From the NCBI GenBank assembly GCA_934204655.1, contig CAKPZJ010000008.1, forward strand, positions 1 through 64,000: a stretch of DNA of 64,000 nucleotides, read 5' to 3'. The position numbers and the translations under genes are program-made. The notes below the pieces were generated by a model. That model worked only from the letters and a program-made list of their open reading frames with translations. It did no database searches and was not told the origin of the DNA. Shown here one piece after another: positions 29,270 through 39,008 of the stretch (its first letter is position 1; the number at the start of each line of letters is the position of its first letter). The DNA comes from an uncultured Prevotella sp. (GTDB lineage Bacteria > Bacteroidota > Bacteroidia > Bacteroidales > Bacteroidaceae).

Positions 29270-31471
29270 CTACTCGGCCACGAGATAGAGTATGCGGCTG
29301 GCCCACGACGTGCGGTCGGCCTTGGGCAGCGAGTGGTCGGTGGGCAGGTCTATGCCGTGGTTCATAAGATAAGCACCGCTATACGACAGGCCCTCGCAGA
29401 AGAGGGGACGGTCGTCGATACGGTTAATCTCATGGATGCGGTACATGCGCTGAGGGTCCAGGCCGGCCATACGGATACGGGGCAGATGGTCGTCGATAAA
29501 GGTAGCCAACTTCCACCAGTAGAACACGGCCTTGTCGCGGCTGTCGCTCACGTACATGAGCGAGGCGACATGCTGGCCAGCGTAAGGGCTCACCAGACGA
29601 TAGAGGTTGCCTAACTGTACCACGGGCCGGATGGTCTTATAGTCGGCGATGGCCTTACGGGCAAAGGCTCGCTCGCTGTCGGTCATATCGCTGGGCTGCA
29701 GTTCCATGCCCAACCGGCCGCTCATGGCCACATCGAAGCGGTACTTGAGGGGGATAAGGCGGCTGGTCTGATGATTGGGCGACGCGCTGACGTGCGAGGC
29801 CATGCCAATGGCGGGGAAGAAATAGCTGGTGCCCCACTGCATATAGATACGTTGCAGTGCATCGGTGTCATCGCTGACCCACCACTCGTCGAAGTAAGGC
29901 AGGATACCCCACCCTACACGGCCGCCACCGCTGGCACAACTCTGCATAACCACATCGGGATACTTGGCACGGATGCGCTCGAGCACCTTGCGCAGGCCCT
30001 CATGGTAGGCGATATAGAGGTGGCTCTGGTCGGAGGCCGGGAGATACTGAGAGCCGTGCGAGACGATAGACATGTTGGCATCCCACTTGATATAGGCTAT
30101 CTGCGGATAGCGGGTAAGGAGACCGTCGACCACACCGAAGACGAAGTCCTGCACTTTGGGGTTGGCAAGGTCGAGCACCAACTGATTGCCGCCGCGTCCG
30201 CCCACGAGGGGACGGCCCTTGGCGTTGATAACCCAGTCGGGGTGGCGCTCGTAGAGTTCACTGCGCTCGTTGCACATCTCGGGCTCTATCCAAATGCCGA
30301 AGCGGATGTCGTGGCGCTTAGCGTCGGCCAGCAGGCCCTCGATGCCACCGGGCAACTTGCGGCTATCGGCCACCCAGTCGCCCAGACCAGACTCGTTGGT
30401 ACGCTGATACTTGCCGCCAAACCAGCCATCGTCCATCACGAAGAGTTCACCGCCGAGGGCCTTGAAGTCGGCCATCATCTGATTCATCTTCTTTTCCTCG
30501 ACATTCATGTACACGCCTTCCCAGCTGTTCAGCAGTACGTCGCGCAACTGGTTGCCATGGCAGAGCCTATACTGGCGGCCCCACTTGTGGAAGGTACGGC
30601 TCACACCACCGCGGCCCTCCTGGCTGTATGTAAAGGCCAATACGGGGGTGACAAAACGCTCGCCCCGGCGCAGGTGATACTCCGAATTCTCCTCGTCGAT
30701 GCCGGCCATGAAGTAATGATAGTCAGTGTTATAGGTCTCGACCTGCAGTTTGTAATTTCCCGTATAGCAGAGGGCGGCGCCAATCACATCGCCCCGGTTC
30801 TCGCGGCTCTTGCCGTCGAGCGAGAACAACACCTCGGCATGCTCGGTCTGCGAGTTGCGTATGCCGTTCTTATTCTTTACCGTGACGAAGCCACGGGTAA
30901 GGGGCTGCTCGACCACCCGGCACTCATTACCCCAGGCTCCGTGCAGACGGGTGAGCCACACATCACCGCAGCGAATGGGCAGCATGGCGCTGGCAAAGCG
31001 TGTAAGGGTAACGGGGCGGCGCTCCCAGTTCTCTATCTCGGTCCAGGTCTCGATAATATCTACATCGTTATAGGCACGGTAGCAGATGTTGACCACCGTG
31101 GGGTAGACCTTGTCCTGCATGCGCACGATGGTCACCATGGCATGGGGCTCGGCCACCACACGGGTGTCGGTATAGCGCAGCTCGGTAGCCATGCTTCCGT
31201 CTGCATGGGTCATAGCCAGCGCAGCCTCGTGTACCACCTCCTGCCCGAAGGCGGGATAAAGGGGCGTGCGCCCCGACGGCGTAGGGATATTGTCAACATC
31301 GCGACGGTCGAGCCGGGGGCCGAAGTAAGTGTAACGAGGCTGACCGTCGGTAAAGAGGTCTAACACTAACGACAGGTGGGGTGTCTCCACCAGCACCCTC
31401 TTGGCCTTCTCGGCACCGAGGGCGGTCATGGCACACACTATCAGTGCCAGCAGGGTAAGGGTTCGCTTCAT
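29270..31471 (-). CDS. Alpha-galactosidase, GH36 family, exported
   Basis: Glycoside hydrolase family 36 enzyme that removes terminal alpha-galactosyl residues, for example from raffinose-type sugars or galactomannan. The 733-residue protein has a signal peptide (MKRTLTLLALIVCAMTALGA), an N-terminal beta-sandwich (about 25-300), and a TIM barrel with GELFVMDDGWFGGKY, FGIWIEPEMCN, the nucleophile segment YIKWDANMS and the acid/base segment SCASGGGRVGWGILPYF...WVSDDTDA. A short C-terminal beta domain follows. It is monocistronic, with a consensus promoter and a strong terminator. No transporter or polysaccharide-utilisation genes are beside it, so the natural substrate is open. Confidence 0.94.
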   Translation of the reverse strand: MKRTLTLLALIVCAMTALGAEKAKRVLVETPHLSLVLDLFTDGQPRYTYFGPRLDRRDVDNIPTPSGRTPLYPAFGQEVVHEAALAMTHADGSMATELRYTDTRVVAEPHAMVTIVRMQDKVYPTVVNICYRAYNDVDIIETWTEIENWERRPVTLTRFASAMLPIRCGDVWLTRLHGAWGNECRVVEQPLTRGFVTVKNKNGIRNSQTEHAEVLFSLDGKSRENRGDVIGAALCYTGNYKLQVETYNTDYHYFMAGIDEENSEYHLRRGERFVTPVLAFTYSQEGRGGVSRTFHKWGRQYRLCHGNQLRDVLLNSWEGVYMNVEEKKMNQMMADFKALGGELFVMDDGWFGGKYQRTNESGLGDWVADSRKLPGGIEGLLADAKRHDIRFGIWIEPEMCNERSELYERHPDWVINAKGRPLVGGRGGNQLVLDLANPKVQDFVFGVVDGLLTRYPQIAYIKWDANMSIVSHGSQYLPASDQSHLYIAYHEGLRKVLERIRAKYPDVVMQSCASGGGRVGWGILPYFDEWWVSDDTDALQRIYMQWGTSYFFPAIGMASHVSASPNHQTSRLIPLKYRFDVAMSGRLGMELQPSDMTDSERAFARKAIADYKTIRPVVQLGNLYRLVSPYAGQHVASLMYVSDSRDKAVFYWWKLATFIDDHLPRIRMAGLDPQRMYRIHEINRIDDRPLFCEGLSYSGAYLMNHGIDLPTDHSLPKADRTSWASRILYLVAE

Positions 31472-31495
31472 AGGGTCTTTCTGATATTACGTTTA

Positions 31496-31526
31496 CAAAG
31501 TTAACACAAACCGCACACAGCACAAA
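31496..31526 (-). promoter_or_regulatory. Consensus promoter of the alpha-galactosidase gene
   Basis: A perfect match on the minus strand: TTTG (31523-31526), 19-base spacer, TAACTTTG (31496-31503), 24 bases before the start codon. Confidence 0.85.
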
Positions 31527-31710
31527 GCAAATGGCCAACTATTTTTACTTCGGCCAGCCTGAAAGGGCCGGCGCTTCGCCTTGACAGACTGCCTAAAGGA
31601 GCTTTCGTACTCGCCCACCCCACCCATGCCGCAAGAAAGCCGATGGGCACAGCCGCCATCAGTCCCCATCATCCGCCCTTCACCACCTCCATACAAAAGG
31701 CCACCAGCTC

Positions 31711-31750
31711 CATTCTAAGGTTTGGGATGTACATCGCAAACCTTAGAATG
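31711..31750. repeat. 40-bp near-perfect palindrome
   Basis: CATTCTAAGGTTTG (31711-31724) is mirrored by CAAACCTTAGAATG (31737-31750), and the centre GATGTACATC is itself palindromic, so 19 of 20 pairs match. It lies in the 470-base gap between lpxA and the alpha-galactosidase gene, which otherwise shows no gene. Related words occur at 62537-62594. Confidence 0.85.
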
Positions 31751-31928
31751 GGCATCCCCAAGTTTCGTATCTCCATCCGATTCTTTAGCATTGTCCGACC
31801 AGACCCCTCCCCCAGTTCAGCGGCAATCTCTGTCAACCCAGAAGAGGCAAAGGCTATGGGAGACACCCTACTGGCACCATGAATGACCATCGCGGATGCG
31901 CTGGCGACACCCATGCCGGCCATATACA

Positions 31929-31966
31929 GAAAAAGGAGAGACCCACCATCAGCGGTGAGACTCCCC
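31929..31966 (-). terminator. Terminator after lpxA
   Basis: On the minus strand GGGGAGTCTCACC pairs with GGTGGGTCTCTCC (13 bp, one mismatch, two G-U pairs) around a GCTGAT loop, then five T. It begins about 30 bases after the lpxA stop and would end the efflux-lpxA transcript. Confidence 0.75.
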
Positions 31967-31995
31967 CTTATCATAAATACTAATTAGGTATGAAT

Positions 31996-32778
31996 TTACA
32001 GTTTGGTGATAACGCCCTTCTGCGAGCTACTGAGGAACTCGACTATCTTGCGCACCTCTGCGCCATCGGGCACCTGGTCCTTAATCTGATTGATAGCATC
32101 GAAGAGCGATGTCTGGCCATGAAATACCAGTCGGTAGGCGTTGGCCACATGCTTGCGCACCTTCTCGTCTATGCCGGCAGCCTCCATTATGATGTGGTTG
32201 GGGCCTCCATAAGCCACAGGCTTGCCTCCGGCGATGATATACGGGGGCACGTCCTTAGAGAATGTGGTGCCGGCCTGTATCATGGCCAGATCGCCTACGC
32301 GGGTCTTGGCGTTCTCGACTACCGAGGTAGAGAAGATGGCACCATTGCCTATCACGCAGTCGCCGGCTATCTTGGTACCGTAGCCAAAGACGCATCCGTC
32401 GCCCACCACGGTGTCGTGCGAGATGTGGGCACCCTCCATAAGGAAGTTCTTGTTGCCCAGTACGGTCTTGCCGCCGGCATGGGTGCCGCGGTTGATAACC
32501 ACGTTCTCGCGGATGGTGTTGTGGTCGCCTATAACGACCTCACTCTCTTCGCCCGTGAAGTTGAAGTCCTGAGGCAGGGCGGCTATGACGGCTCCCTGGA
32601 ACACCTTGTTGGCGTTGCCCATACGGGTTCCATTGAGGATGCTTACAAAGGGATAGATAATGCAGTTGTCGCCTATCACCACGTCGTCCTCGATGTAAAC
32701 AAAGGGATATATCTTGCAGTTGTCGCCTATCTTTGCCTTAGGCGACACGTCTGCTTTGGGGCTTATTATACTTGCCAT
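31996..32778 (-). CDS. lpxA: Acyl-[ACP]--UDP-N-acetylglucosamine O-acyltransferase (LpxA-type)
   Basis: LpxA adds the 3-O-acyl chain to UDP-GlcNAc, the first step of lipid A synthesis. The 260-residue protein is a left-handed beta-helix of hexapeptide repeats (IGDNCKIYPFVYIEDDVVIG, IGNGAIFSTSVVENAKTRVG) with the catalytic-histidine segment MEGAHISHDTVVGDG, QGAVIAALPQDFNFTGEES, IRENVVINRGT and a helical C-terminal cap (VRKHVANAYRLVFH). It is 26 bases downstream of the TolC-type gene rather than beside lpxC or fabZ. The second-copy possibility cannot be excluded. Confidence 0.88.
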   Translation of the reverse strand: MASIISPKADVSPKAKIGDNCKIYPFVYIEDDVVIGDNCIIYPFVSILNGTRMGNANKVFQGAVIAALPQDFNFTGEESEVVIGDHNTIRENVVINRGTHAGGKTVLGNKNFLMEGAHISHDTVVGDGCVFGYGTKIAGDCVIGNGAIFSTSVVENAKTRVGDLAMIQAGTTFSKDVPPYIIAGGKPVAYGGPNHIIMEAAGIDEKVRKHVANAYRLVFHGQTSLFDAINQIKDQVPDGAEVRKIVEFLSSSQKGVITKL

Positions 32779-32804
32779 ATCGTTTGGAATTATCGTGTTA
32801 AACG

Positions 32805-34199
32805 TTACTTAGCTCCTCCGCCTAAGGCGTAGTAGAGGTTTACAACAGCCTGCATCTTATAGAAATCGTCGGCCACCTTAGACAGCTGCACATTGAGCAG
32901 TGACGACTGGGCGGTGATGATGTCCAGGTAGGTACTCGATGCATCGGCTACCAATATCTGGGTTTCCTCGACGTTCTTCTTGAGCACCTCTATCTGCTTA
33001 GCCTCTATGCGGCTCTTCTCGGCCGATGAGTTGTAGAGTACTAAGGCGTTGCTCACCTCGCTACCAGCCGACAGCACACTGTTTTGCCAAGTGTTGTAAG
33101 CCTGCTCGTACTGAGCCTTGGCCACCTTGAGGCCTGCGATGAGGCGGCCGTTCTGGAATAGGGGCTGAACTAACGATCCTACGGCTGATAACAACCACTT
33201 GCCAGGGTTTACTATGCCGGCTCCGCTCGAGTTAGTGAAGGCTCCGGTGCCTGAAATGGTCAACGACGGGTAGAACCGGCTACGTGCAGTCTCTACGGCG
33301 TAGAAGCACTGGGCCAAATTCATCTCGGCTGCGTGAACGTCGGCACGGTTATTAAGCAGCTGAATACCCACTCCGGTTGAGAAAGTGGTAGGCAGACTCT
33401 GGTCTTCGAGCTTGCCACGGGCTATGGTATGGGCCTGCTCGCCTACGAGCAGGCTGAGCGAGTTCTCTGCCTCGCGTATCTGGCGCAGCAGGTCGGTCTT
33501 CTGGGTGAGCACCGAGTAGTAGTTAGACTCGGCAGCTTGGGCAGAAACTGAATTGTAGCCACGACGAGTATCCTTGAGCACCTTCATGGTCTCCCAGGTG
33601 CGCTTGGTCAGACCCTCCATGTCGGTTACCAGTTCTACCTGTTTGTCCAGCATGAGCAACGAGTAGTACAGGTTGGCCACATTGGCTATCAGGTTGGTCT
33701 GTACAGACACCTGATAATCTTTCATCTGCAGCAGGGCCATCTGGGCACCACGCTTCTGAGAGAGCAGGTTGCCAAAGAGGTCTATGCTCCAGCTGGCATT
33801 AACGGGCAGGCTGTACACCTTGTTGGCCTTGTTGCCGTCCCAGGAAGAAATGGTGCCCTGAGGCGAGAACGAGAGGGCGGGCACAAAGGCCAACTTAGCC
33901 ACCTTGAGCTGGTCCTCGGTCATCTTCACATTGAGGGCGGCGTTGAGCAGGTTGGGATTGTTGGCCAATGCCTTCTCTATCAGACTCTGCAACTGAGGGT
34001 CGGTGAAGACACTACGCCAGGGTATGTTGGCAAATGAGGTGGTATCGCGTACAGCCAGCGTGTCGGTGACCGAGGCCGAGTCGCGTACCAGACCGCTGGT
34101 CTTCACCTGCGGGCGCTCGTACTTGCCGTATAGGGTCTTGCAGCTGCTCATAGAGAGCGCTGCCAGACCTATCAGTAATATATTAATATGTTTTTTCAT
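32805..34199 (-). CDS. TolC/OprM-type outer-membrane efflux lipoprotein
   Basis: Outer-membrane channel of an RND efflux pump, 464 residues. A lipoprotein signal (MKKHINILLIGLAALSMSSC, Cys20) is followed by two outer-membrane efflux protein repeats with long helices, e.g. SLIEKALANNPNLLNAALNV and the KQIEVLKKNVEETQILVADA region near the C-terminus, and LLNNRADVHAAEMNLAQCFY between. It lies 38 bases after the RND gene, completing the MFP-RND-OMF operon. Confidence 0.94.
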   Translation of the reverse strand: MKKHINILLIGLAALSMSSCKTLYGKYERPQVKTSGLVRDSASVTDTLAVRDTTSFANIPWRSVFTDPQLQSLIEKALANNPNLLNAALNVKMTEDQLKVAKLAFVPALSFSPQGTISSWDGNKANKVYSLPVNASWSIDLFGNLLSQKRGAQMALLQMKDYQVSVQTNLIANVANLYYSLLMLDKQVELVTDMEGLTKRTWETMKVLKDTRRGYNSVSAQAAESNYYSVLTQKTDLLRQIREAENSLSLLVGEQAHTIARGKLEDQSLPTTFSTGVGIQLLNNRADVHAAEMNLAQCFYAVETARSRFYPSLTISGTGAFTNSSGAGIVNPGKWLLSAVGSLVQPLFQNGRLIAGLKVAKAQYEQAYNTWQNSVLSAGSEVSNALVLYNSSAEKSRIEAKQIEVLKKNVEETQILVADASSTYLDIITAQSSLLNVQLSKVADDFYKMQAVVNLYYALGGGAK

Positions 34200-34237
34200 T
34201 GTTCTTTCTTTGAGTTATATTGGATGTGATACCTCTC

Positions 34238-37200
34238 TTATTGGTTCTGAGCGTTGCCATTCTTGCGATGGGCGGCGCTGGCATACTGCTCCAGCTCTAC
34301 GGCAGCCTCGTCGTTAACCTCGTCGTCGAAGGTCAGAGGTTTGATGCGCTCCTGCAGCCACTCGAATACGGCAAAGAGGGCAGGCACTACGAATATCTGA
34401 ACGATAGTACCTATCAACATACCTCCCACAGCGGCGGCACCCAGAGTCTGGTTACCATTCTTACCTACACCAGAGGCAAACATCAGAGGCAACAGACCGA
34501 TAACCATAGCCAGTGAGGTCATCAGGATAGGACGCAGACGGGCTGCGGCACCTAAGATGGCCGAGTACTTGATGGCCATACCCGTACGGCGACGCTCAAT
34601 GGCAAACTGTACAATAAGGATGGCGTTCTTGGCCAACAGACCTATCAGCATGATGAGCGAAATCTGCATATAGATATCATTGGAGTGCCCGAAGATGTCG
34701 GTAAAGACAAAGGCGCCTGCCAGACCGAACGGGATAGACAGCACTACCGACAGAGGCAGAATATAGCTCTCGTACTGAGCACTCAGGATAAGGTACACAA
34801 AGACGATACACAATGCAAAAATCAAGCCAGTAGAATTGCTCGACTCGGCCTCAGAACGAGTAAGACCAGAGTACTCGTAACCGTAACCGTCGGGCAGGGT
34901 GTTCTTAGCCACCTCAGCAATGGCCTTCATGCCGTCACCAGTAGAGTAGCCGCTGTTAGGCGTTACTGATACATCCATAGAGGTAAACAGGTTGAAACGG
35001 GTGATGTTAGACGGTCCGAACACTTTCTTCAAGGTTACAAACTCACTGATGGGACTCATGGTGCCGTCAGCACAGCGCACATAGATGTTGTTCATGTCCT
35101 CGGGGCGCATACGGCTCTCGGGGCCGGCCTGTATCATAACGCGGTAGAGTTTACCATAGGCATTGAAGTTAGATGCGTAGAGACCACCGAGATAACCCTG
35201 CATTACGGTCAGAACCGATGAGGGCGAAATTCCAGCCTGCTTAGTCTTAGCCACATCGACATCTACCATGTACTGGGGATAGTTCGGGTTATACTGTGTC
35301 TGAGCCGTTTGTATCTCAGGACGGGCATTGAGTTCCTTCAGGAAGTTCTGCACGTTGGTGTAGAAGCGGTTCAGGTCGCCACCGGTCTTGTCCTGCATGG
35401 TCATAGTGATACCATTCTGAACAGAGAAACCGGAAATCATAGGCGGCGCAAAGGCTAATACCTGTGCATCCTTAATCGTGGCAGTCTGCTTGTATATCAT
35501 TCCCAATACAGAGGTCGACTCCATGGGATTTACAAACAAGGCCTCGATACCGCCACCAGTAAGGGCACACTTGATACGGTGGAAGAAACCACCAGGACGC
35601 TCTTCGAAGGGTTTCAGTTTGATAACGATAGTACCCTGGTTAGAACCGGCACCACCAATAAAGCTATAACCCATGATGGCGTTACGGGTCTGGATGGCCG
35701 GGTTGGCAGCGAGCATTTTGTCTACCTGCTTCACCACTTCGGCAGTACGTTCCTGGGTGGTACCAGGGGCCGTCGATATACAGGCAAAGAGGGTTCCGGT
35801 ATCCTCATCGGGCACCAAACCTGTCTTGGTGGTAGACATCAGTACTACCAGGGCCACAATACCAGCCACTACGGCCCCACCGACAATCATGCCATGGTTG
35901 ATAATCCACTGTACACAGCCCTTATATTTATTGGTAATCTTGTCAAACTGATAGTTGAAGCCCTCATGGAAGCGGTCAACGAATGACTTTGTTTTCTTCT
36001 CGTGGCCTTCCTCATGGGGCTTGAGCAACATGGCACAGAGGGCCGGCGACAGGGTAAGGGCGTTGATGGCCGAGATAACGATAGACACAGCCATGGTAAC
36101 ACCAAACTCACGATAGAAGTAACCCGAGGTTCCTCCGATGAATGATACAGGTACAAACACAGCCGACATCACCAGCGTAATAGAGATGATGGCTCCCGAT
36201 ATCTCGTTCATGGCATCAATGGCTGCCGTCATAGCACTCTTGTATCCCTGGTCGAGCTTAGCGTGAACTGCCTCGACCACCACGATGGCATCATCGACCA
36301 CAATGGCGATGGCCAACAACAGGGCCGATAGTGTAAGCAGGTTGATGGAGAATCCAAATACCCACAGGAAGAAGAACGCACCTATCAGGGCCACAGGCAC
36401 GGCTATCATAGGTATCAGCGTAGAACGGAAGTCCTGCAAGAAGATGTACACCACCAAGAACACCAGGGCCAGGGTGATAAACAGGGTAAAGATTACCTCC
36501 TCAATAGAGGCAAACAGGAACTCCGTAACATCCATTAAGACCGTATATTTCAGACCCGGGGGGAAGTTCTTGCTCAGTTCATCCAACTGGGCCTTGACAT
36601 CGCTGGCTATCTGAGTAGCGTTTGAGCCTGCTATCTGCTGTACCATACCCATCACTGCAGGCTGACCGTTGTTCAGAAGGTTCACATTGTACTGCAGACC
36701 ACCAAGCTCTACCTTAGCCACATCGCCCAGACGAAGTGTCTGACCTGTGGTGGTACTCTTAATCATAATATTCTCATACTCTACAGGAGTCTTCAGACGA
36801 CCCTTATAGCGCAGAGTATATTCGTACTGCATATCCGAGCTCTCACCAAAGCTACCTGGGGCAGCCTCGAGGTTCTGTTCAGCCAAGGCGTTAGAAATAT
36901 CAGAAGGTATCAAGCCGTATTCCTTCATCTTCTCAGGTTTCAGCCAGATACGCATAGAGTAGTTACGTGTCGAAGGGCTCTGCACATCACCCACACCGTT
37001 GATTCGCTTCAGGGCAGGGATAACATTAATCAGCGCATAGTTGGTCACAAACTGGTCATCGTAACGTCCGTCATCAGAGCTCAGGGCGAACATGATAACG
37101 TTAGAGCTCTGACGCTTGGTCACCGTTACTCCCACGCGGGTAACCTCGGCAGGCAGCAGGGCCTGAGCCTGCGACACACGGTTCTGCACGTTCACGGCAG

Positions 37201-37510
37201 CCATATCAGGGTCTGAGCCCTGCTTAAAGTAGACCGTAATCTGCGCATAACCTGAGTTAGATGCCGACGAAGTCATGTAGGTCATATTCTCCACACCGTT
37301 GATACTCTCCTCCAACGGGGCTATAACCGAATTAAGTACCGTCTGGGCATCGGCACCCTGATAGGCGGTCGACACCATGATGGTAGGCGGCGCGATATTA
37401 GGATACTGCTCGATAGGCAGCGATACCAGGCCGATGGTACCCAGCAGCACGAAGAAGATGGAGACCACCGTCGACAGTACCGGGCGTTTTATAAAGTTTG
37501 TAAATGTCAT
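34238..37510 (-). CDS. RND efflux transporter, HAE1 (AcrB-like) family
   Basis: Inner-membrane drug/proton antiporter, 1090 residues, of the hydrophobe-amphiphile efflux type. Twelve membrane helices in two halves with large periplasmic loops. Diagnostic segments: FIKRPVLSTVVSIFFVLLG at the N-terminus, LPIEQYPNIAPPTIMV, the TM4 proton-relay AIVVDDAIVVVEAVHAKLD, VPVSFIGGTSGYFYREFGVT, and TM10 GLLAKNAILIVQFAIERRR with the essential Lys. The C-terminal tail (about 60 residues) is charged. Middle gene of the operon, 39 bases after the adaptor gene. Substrates are not predictable from sequence alone. Confidence 0.97.
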   Translation of the reverse strand: MTFTNFIKRPVLSTVVSIFFVLLGTIGLVSLPIEQYPNIAPPTIMVSTAYQGADAQTVLNSVIAPLEESINGVENMTYMTSSASNSGYAQITVYFKQGSDPDMAAVNVQNRVSQAQALLPAEVTRVGVTVTKRQSSNVIMFALSSDDGRYDDQFVTNYALINVIPALKRINGVGDVQSPSTRNYSMRIWLKPEKMKEYGLIPSDISNALAEQNLEAAPGSFGESSDMQYEYTLRYKGRLKTPVEYENIMIKSTTTGQTLRLGDVAKVELGGLQYNVNLLNNGQPAVMGMVQQIAGSNATQIASDVKAQLDELSKNFPPGLKYTVLMDVTEFLFASIEEVIFTLFITLALVFLVVYIFLQDFRSTLIPMIAVPVALIGAFFFLWVFGFSINLLTLSALLLAIAIVVDDAIVVVEAVHAKLDQGYKSAMTAAIDAMNEISGAIISITLVMSAVFVPVSFIGGTSGYFYREFGVTMAVSIVISAINALTLSPALCAMLLKPHEEGHEKKTKSFVDRFHEGFNYQFDKITNKYKGCVQWIINHGMIVGGAVVAGIVALVVLMSTTKTGLVPDEDTGTLFACISTAPGTTQERTAEVVKQVDKMLAANPAIQTRNAIMGYSFIGGAGSNQGTIVIKLKPFEERPGGFFHRIKCALTGGGIEALFVNPMESTSVLGMIYKQTATIKDAQVLAFAPPMISGFSVQNGITMTMQDKTGGDLNRFYTNVQNFLKELNARPEIQTAQTQYNPNYPQYMVDVDVAKTKQAGISPSSVLTVMQGYLGGLYASNFNAYGKLYRVMIQAGPESRMRPEDMNNIYVRCADGTMSPISEFVTLKKVFGPSNITRFNLFTSMDVSVTPNSGYSTGDGMKAIAEVAKNTLPDGYGYEYSGLTRSEAESSNSTGLIFALCIVFVYLILSAQYESYILPLSVVLSIPFGLAGAFVFTDIFGHSNDIYMQISLIMLIGLLAKNAILIVQFAIERRRTGMAIKYSAILGAAARLRPILMTSLAMVIGLLPLMFASGVGKNGNQTLGAAAVGGMLIGTIVQIFVVPALFAVFEWLQERIKPLTFDDEVNDEAAVELEQYASAAHRKNGNAQNQ

Positions 37511-37549
37511 AATTTACCGTTTTTTCTTATCCGTTACATTACTATATAC

Positions 37550-38761
37550 TTACTTCTTACCACTCATGGTAGCTGCGAAGTCGTGGGCGTTGTCCTGTGT
37601 CTCGGCCAACTTGGCGGCCTCGGCTATTTTCTGGTTATAACGCTCTACGGTGATGGGCTTAATCTGCATGCCGTCGCTGAGCTTGGTGATGCCCTTGGCC
37701 ACGATACGGTCGCCGACGTTAAGTCCTGAAGTTACGATATAGTTCACACCATCGTCCTGAGGGTTCACCTTAATCTCGGTGTACTTCACCTTGTTGTCCT
37801 TGCCTACTACATAGACGAATATCTTGTCCTGTACCTGTGAGCAAGCCTCCTGGGGAATCACGATGGCGCTGTTATTTACATTAGGTATTACCACCTGTCC
37901 GGTATAACCGCTCTTGAGCAATCTCTCCGGATTGGGGAAATGGGCAATCAGTGACACCGAACCTGTAGCAGCATCTACCACACCGCTCATCTTGACCACC
38001 TTACCCGGATGGTTGTAGATGGTTCCGTCAGCCATCTGCAGCTTCAGCGCAGGGAATGAGGCGATGGCAGCCTGCATATTTCCCTTGTTCTTAGTAAGGT
38101 CATAGATGGTCTTCTCTGCTACCGAGAAGAACACCTCGACGGTACTGGTGTTAGATACAGTGGTAAGAGCCTGTCCCTGAGCGCTCACCAGCGCCCCCTC
38201 CTTGAAGGGCAGACTGCCCACGACACCTGCCGACGGACTCTTAACCGAGCACCAGGCCAACTGCTCGCGTGCCGAAGCCAATGCTGCTTCTGCCTGGGCT
38301 ACCTGAGCCTGAGCAGTAGCGTAGCTGTTGGCTGAGCTGGAGAGCTCGTACTGACCTATAATCTTGCTGTCAAAGAGTTTCTTGTTATTCTGATAGGTAA
38401 GCTTAGCTGTACCCAGCTGAGCCTTAGCTGTATTCACTGCTGCCTGAGCCTGACGCACGGCTGCGCGATAAGTCTCGCTGTCTATGGTAAACAGCACCTG
38501 ACCAGCAGCCACTGTCTGGCCCTCATGTACACACACTTTAGTAATAAAGCCCGATACCTTGGGGCGCACGTCTACATCCTGAATACCCTTGAGAGTAGCC
38601 GGATAGGTAGTCTGCAAGGTAGCGTTAGAGGCTGAGATAGTGCTCACGGCAAACTCATCATCGCCGAAGTTGGGCAGACCTCCTTTTTTGCTTCCGCCAC
38701 ATGATGTCAACGTTGCAAGGGCTGCAAGAGCCGCAACAAATAAAACACTTTTAGTTTTCAT
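37550..38761 (-). CDS. RND efflux membrane-fusion (adaptor) lipoprotein
   Basis: Periplasmic adaptor (AcrA-like), 403 residues. The lipobox LATLTSC gives acylated Cys21. Then a barrel-sandwich/lipoyl half (VDVRPKVSGFITKVCVHEGQ), a coiled-coil hairpin (about 95-165, RAAVRQAQAAVNTAKAQLGT and AQAQVAQAEAALASAREQLA), the second lipoyl half (SPSAGVVGSLPFKEGALV) and beta-barrel domains. First gene of the efflux operon; a TAACTTTG -7 element is about 95 bases upstream. No regulator gene lies nearby. Confidence 0.96.
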   Translation of the reverse strand: MKTKSVLFVAALAALATLTSCGGSKKGGLPNFGDDEFAVSTISASNATLQTTYPATLKGIQDVDVRPKVSGFITKVCVHEGQTVAAGQVLFTIDSETYRAAVRQAQAAVNTAKAQLGTAKLTYQNNKKLFDSKIIGQYELSSSANSYATAQAQVAQAEAALASAREQLAWCSVKSPSAGVVGSLPFKEGALVSAQGQALTTVSNTSTVEVFFSVAEKTIYDLTKNKGNMQAAIASFPALKLQMADGTIYNHPGKVVKMSGVVDAATGSVSLIAHFPNPERLLKSGYTGQVVIPNVNNSAIVIPQEACSQVQDKIFVYVVGKDNKVKYTEIKVNPQDDGVNYIVTSGLNVGDRIVAKGITKLSDGMQIKPITVERYNQKIAEAAKLAETQDNAHDFAATMSGKK

Positions 38762-38853
38762 ACCTATTATTGTTATTAATATAATTGTATTTGTACCCTA
38801 AAAACTTACCATGGAAAAGAAAACTTTTTTATCCATAAAGTTTTTTGATGGCG

Positions 38854-38861
38854 CAAAGTTA
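38854..38861 (-). promoter_or_regulatory. -7 promoter element of the efflux operon
   Basis: TAACTTTG on the minus strand, about 93 bases before the adaptor-gene start. The -33 box is poor. An inverted repeat ATAACGGT (38875-38882)/ACCGTTAT (38926-38933) flanks the upstream region and could be a regulator site. Confidence 0.55.
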
Positions 38862-39008
38862 CTAAAATTTTCCCATAACGGTAATCGCGCCCACCGTGAT
38901 TTTAACATTAATTGTACCGATTGTCACCGTTATAGCTATTATTACCACTAAAACGCTGGCTGTTATCAGAAAAATGACCGCAGTACTCAGCGTACCTGCC
39001 AGAGCCTT

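Noticed and set aside
29771..31363. 530-codon plus-strand frame opposite the alpha-galactosidase
   Set aside because: It is the antisense of a clear GH36 gene; its His/Gly/Val-rich sequence is a codon-bias artefact.
31669..31974. 101-codon minus-strand frame between lpxA and the alpha-galactosidase
   Set aside because: It runs through the 40-bp palindrome and the lpxA terminator and shows no family features.
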